In this document: positions 63,916-64,000 of the stretch, piece after piece | How positions within the stretch are numbered: the stretch's first letter is position 1 | Layout: each line of letters begins with the position of its first letter | Origin: Flavobacterium cheongpyeongense | GTDB lineage: Bacteria; Bacteroidota; Bacteroidia; Flavobacteriales; Flavobacteriaceae | Length of the DNA stretch: 64,000 bases | Direction of reading: 5' to 3' | Assembly (NCBI RefSeq): GCF_003202435.1 | Contig: NZ_QJHK01000007.1 | Coordinates: 147,927 to 211,926, forward strand | Program-made: the position numbers and the translations under genes | The notes under the pieces: model-generated | The model's input: the letters and a program-made list of their open reading frames with translations, nothing else | Told to the model about the DNA's origin: nothing | Databases searched by the model: none

Positions 63916-64000
63916 AAAATAATCGTAATTTAGAGTTGCAAAATTCAAATAACGATGGGTAAAAATAAGTATTTTTCGACTAAGTCTGTTTTCGGACAGC

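Noticed and set aside
1..64000. tRNA, rRNA, CRISPR arrays, riboswitches, prophage or secretion-system gene clusters
   Set aside because: None could be recognised by reading both strands. Short structured RNAs could be missed without covariance-model searches.

Overview
The window is a chromosomal segment of a low-GC Bacteroidota, most likely a Flavobacterium. This rests on several SusC/SusD-type and LruC-type outer-surface proteins, a Rho factor with a long Asn-rich insertion, almost no Shine-Dalgarno sequences, and many -7 boxes of the TAnnTTTG form, which is the flavobacterial promoter type. I see no tRNA, rRNA, CRISPR array, intact insertion sequence or replication origin.

1-5.8 kb is mostly housekeeping: the start of ornithine aminotransferase with a divergent Lrp/AsnC regulator, a secreted dienelactone-hydrolase-like enzyme, an M28 peptidase lipoprotein, rho, and a DUF4293 membrane protein. 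5.8-10.6 kb is a signalling locus: a NarL-type response regulator followed by two 562-residue TPR histidine kinases that are tandem duplicates. Their transmitter halves are nearly identical and their sensor halves have diverged. A convergent 46-codon acidic peptide gene sits between them. 10.6-16.2 kb carries a YfcE-like phosphoesterase, an SPFH/flotillin-like protein with tandem N-terminal modules, truA and an ABC exporter.

16.2-26.1 kb looks like one nutrient-acquisition unit: a LytS-type kinase, a large secreted zinc metalloprotease, a SusC/SusD pair and, behind a terminator, a LytTR response regulator. The simplest reading is that the kinase senses an extracellular signal, the regulator controls the locus, the protease degrades a substrate, and SusCD imports the products. 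26.3-28.8 kb holds an HNH/NUMOD-like protein and lpdA.

28.8-46.9 kb is accessory and partly decaying. Small unknown ORFs each follow a copy of a roughly 160-bp repeat. A second repeat family, three pseudogenes with nonsense codons or frameshifts, and a frameshifted DUF1801 gene lie here. So do an exonuclease/phosphatase-jacalin lipoprotein, a nitroreductase, a Crp/Fnr regulator followed by a cluster of palindromes, a permuted papain-like hydrolase and a run of small stress or detoxification-type genes. 47-60 kb returns to conserved functions: a CPA2 antiporter, L-serine dehydratase, panB, an RluA-type pseudouridine synthase, an aldehyde dehydrogenase, a large hybrid kinase and a YpfJ-type metallopeptidase. 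The window ends with an LruC-domain lipoprotein and a LexA-like S24 repressor that has a palindromic operator over its own promoter.
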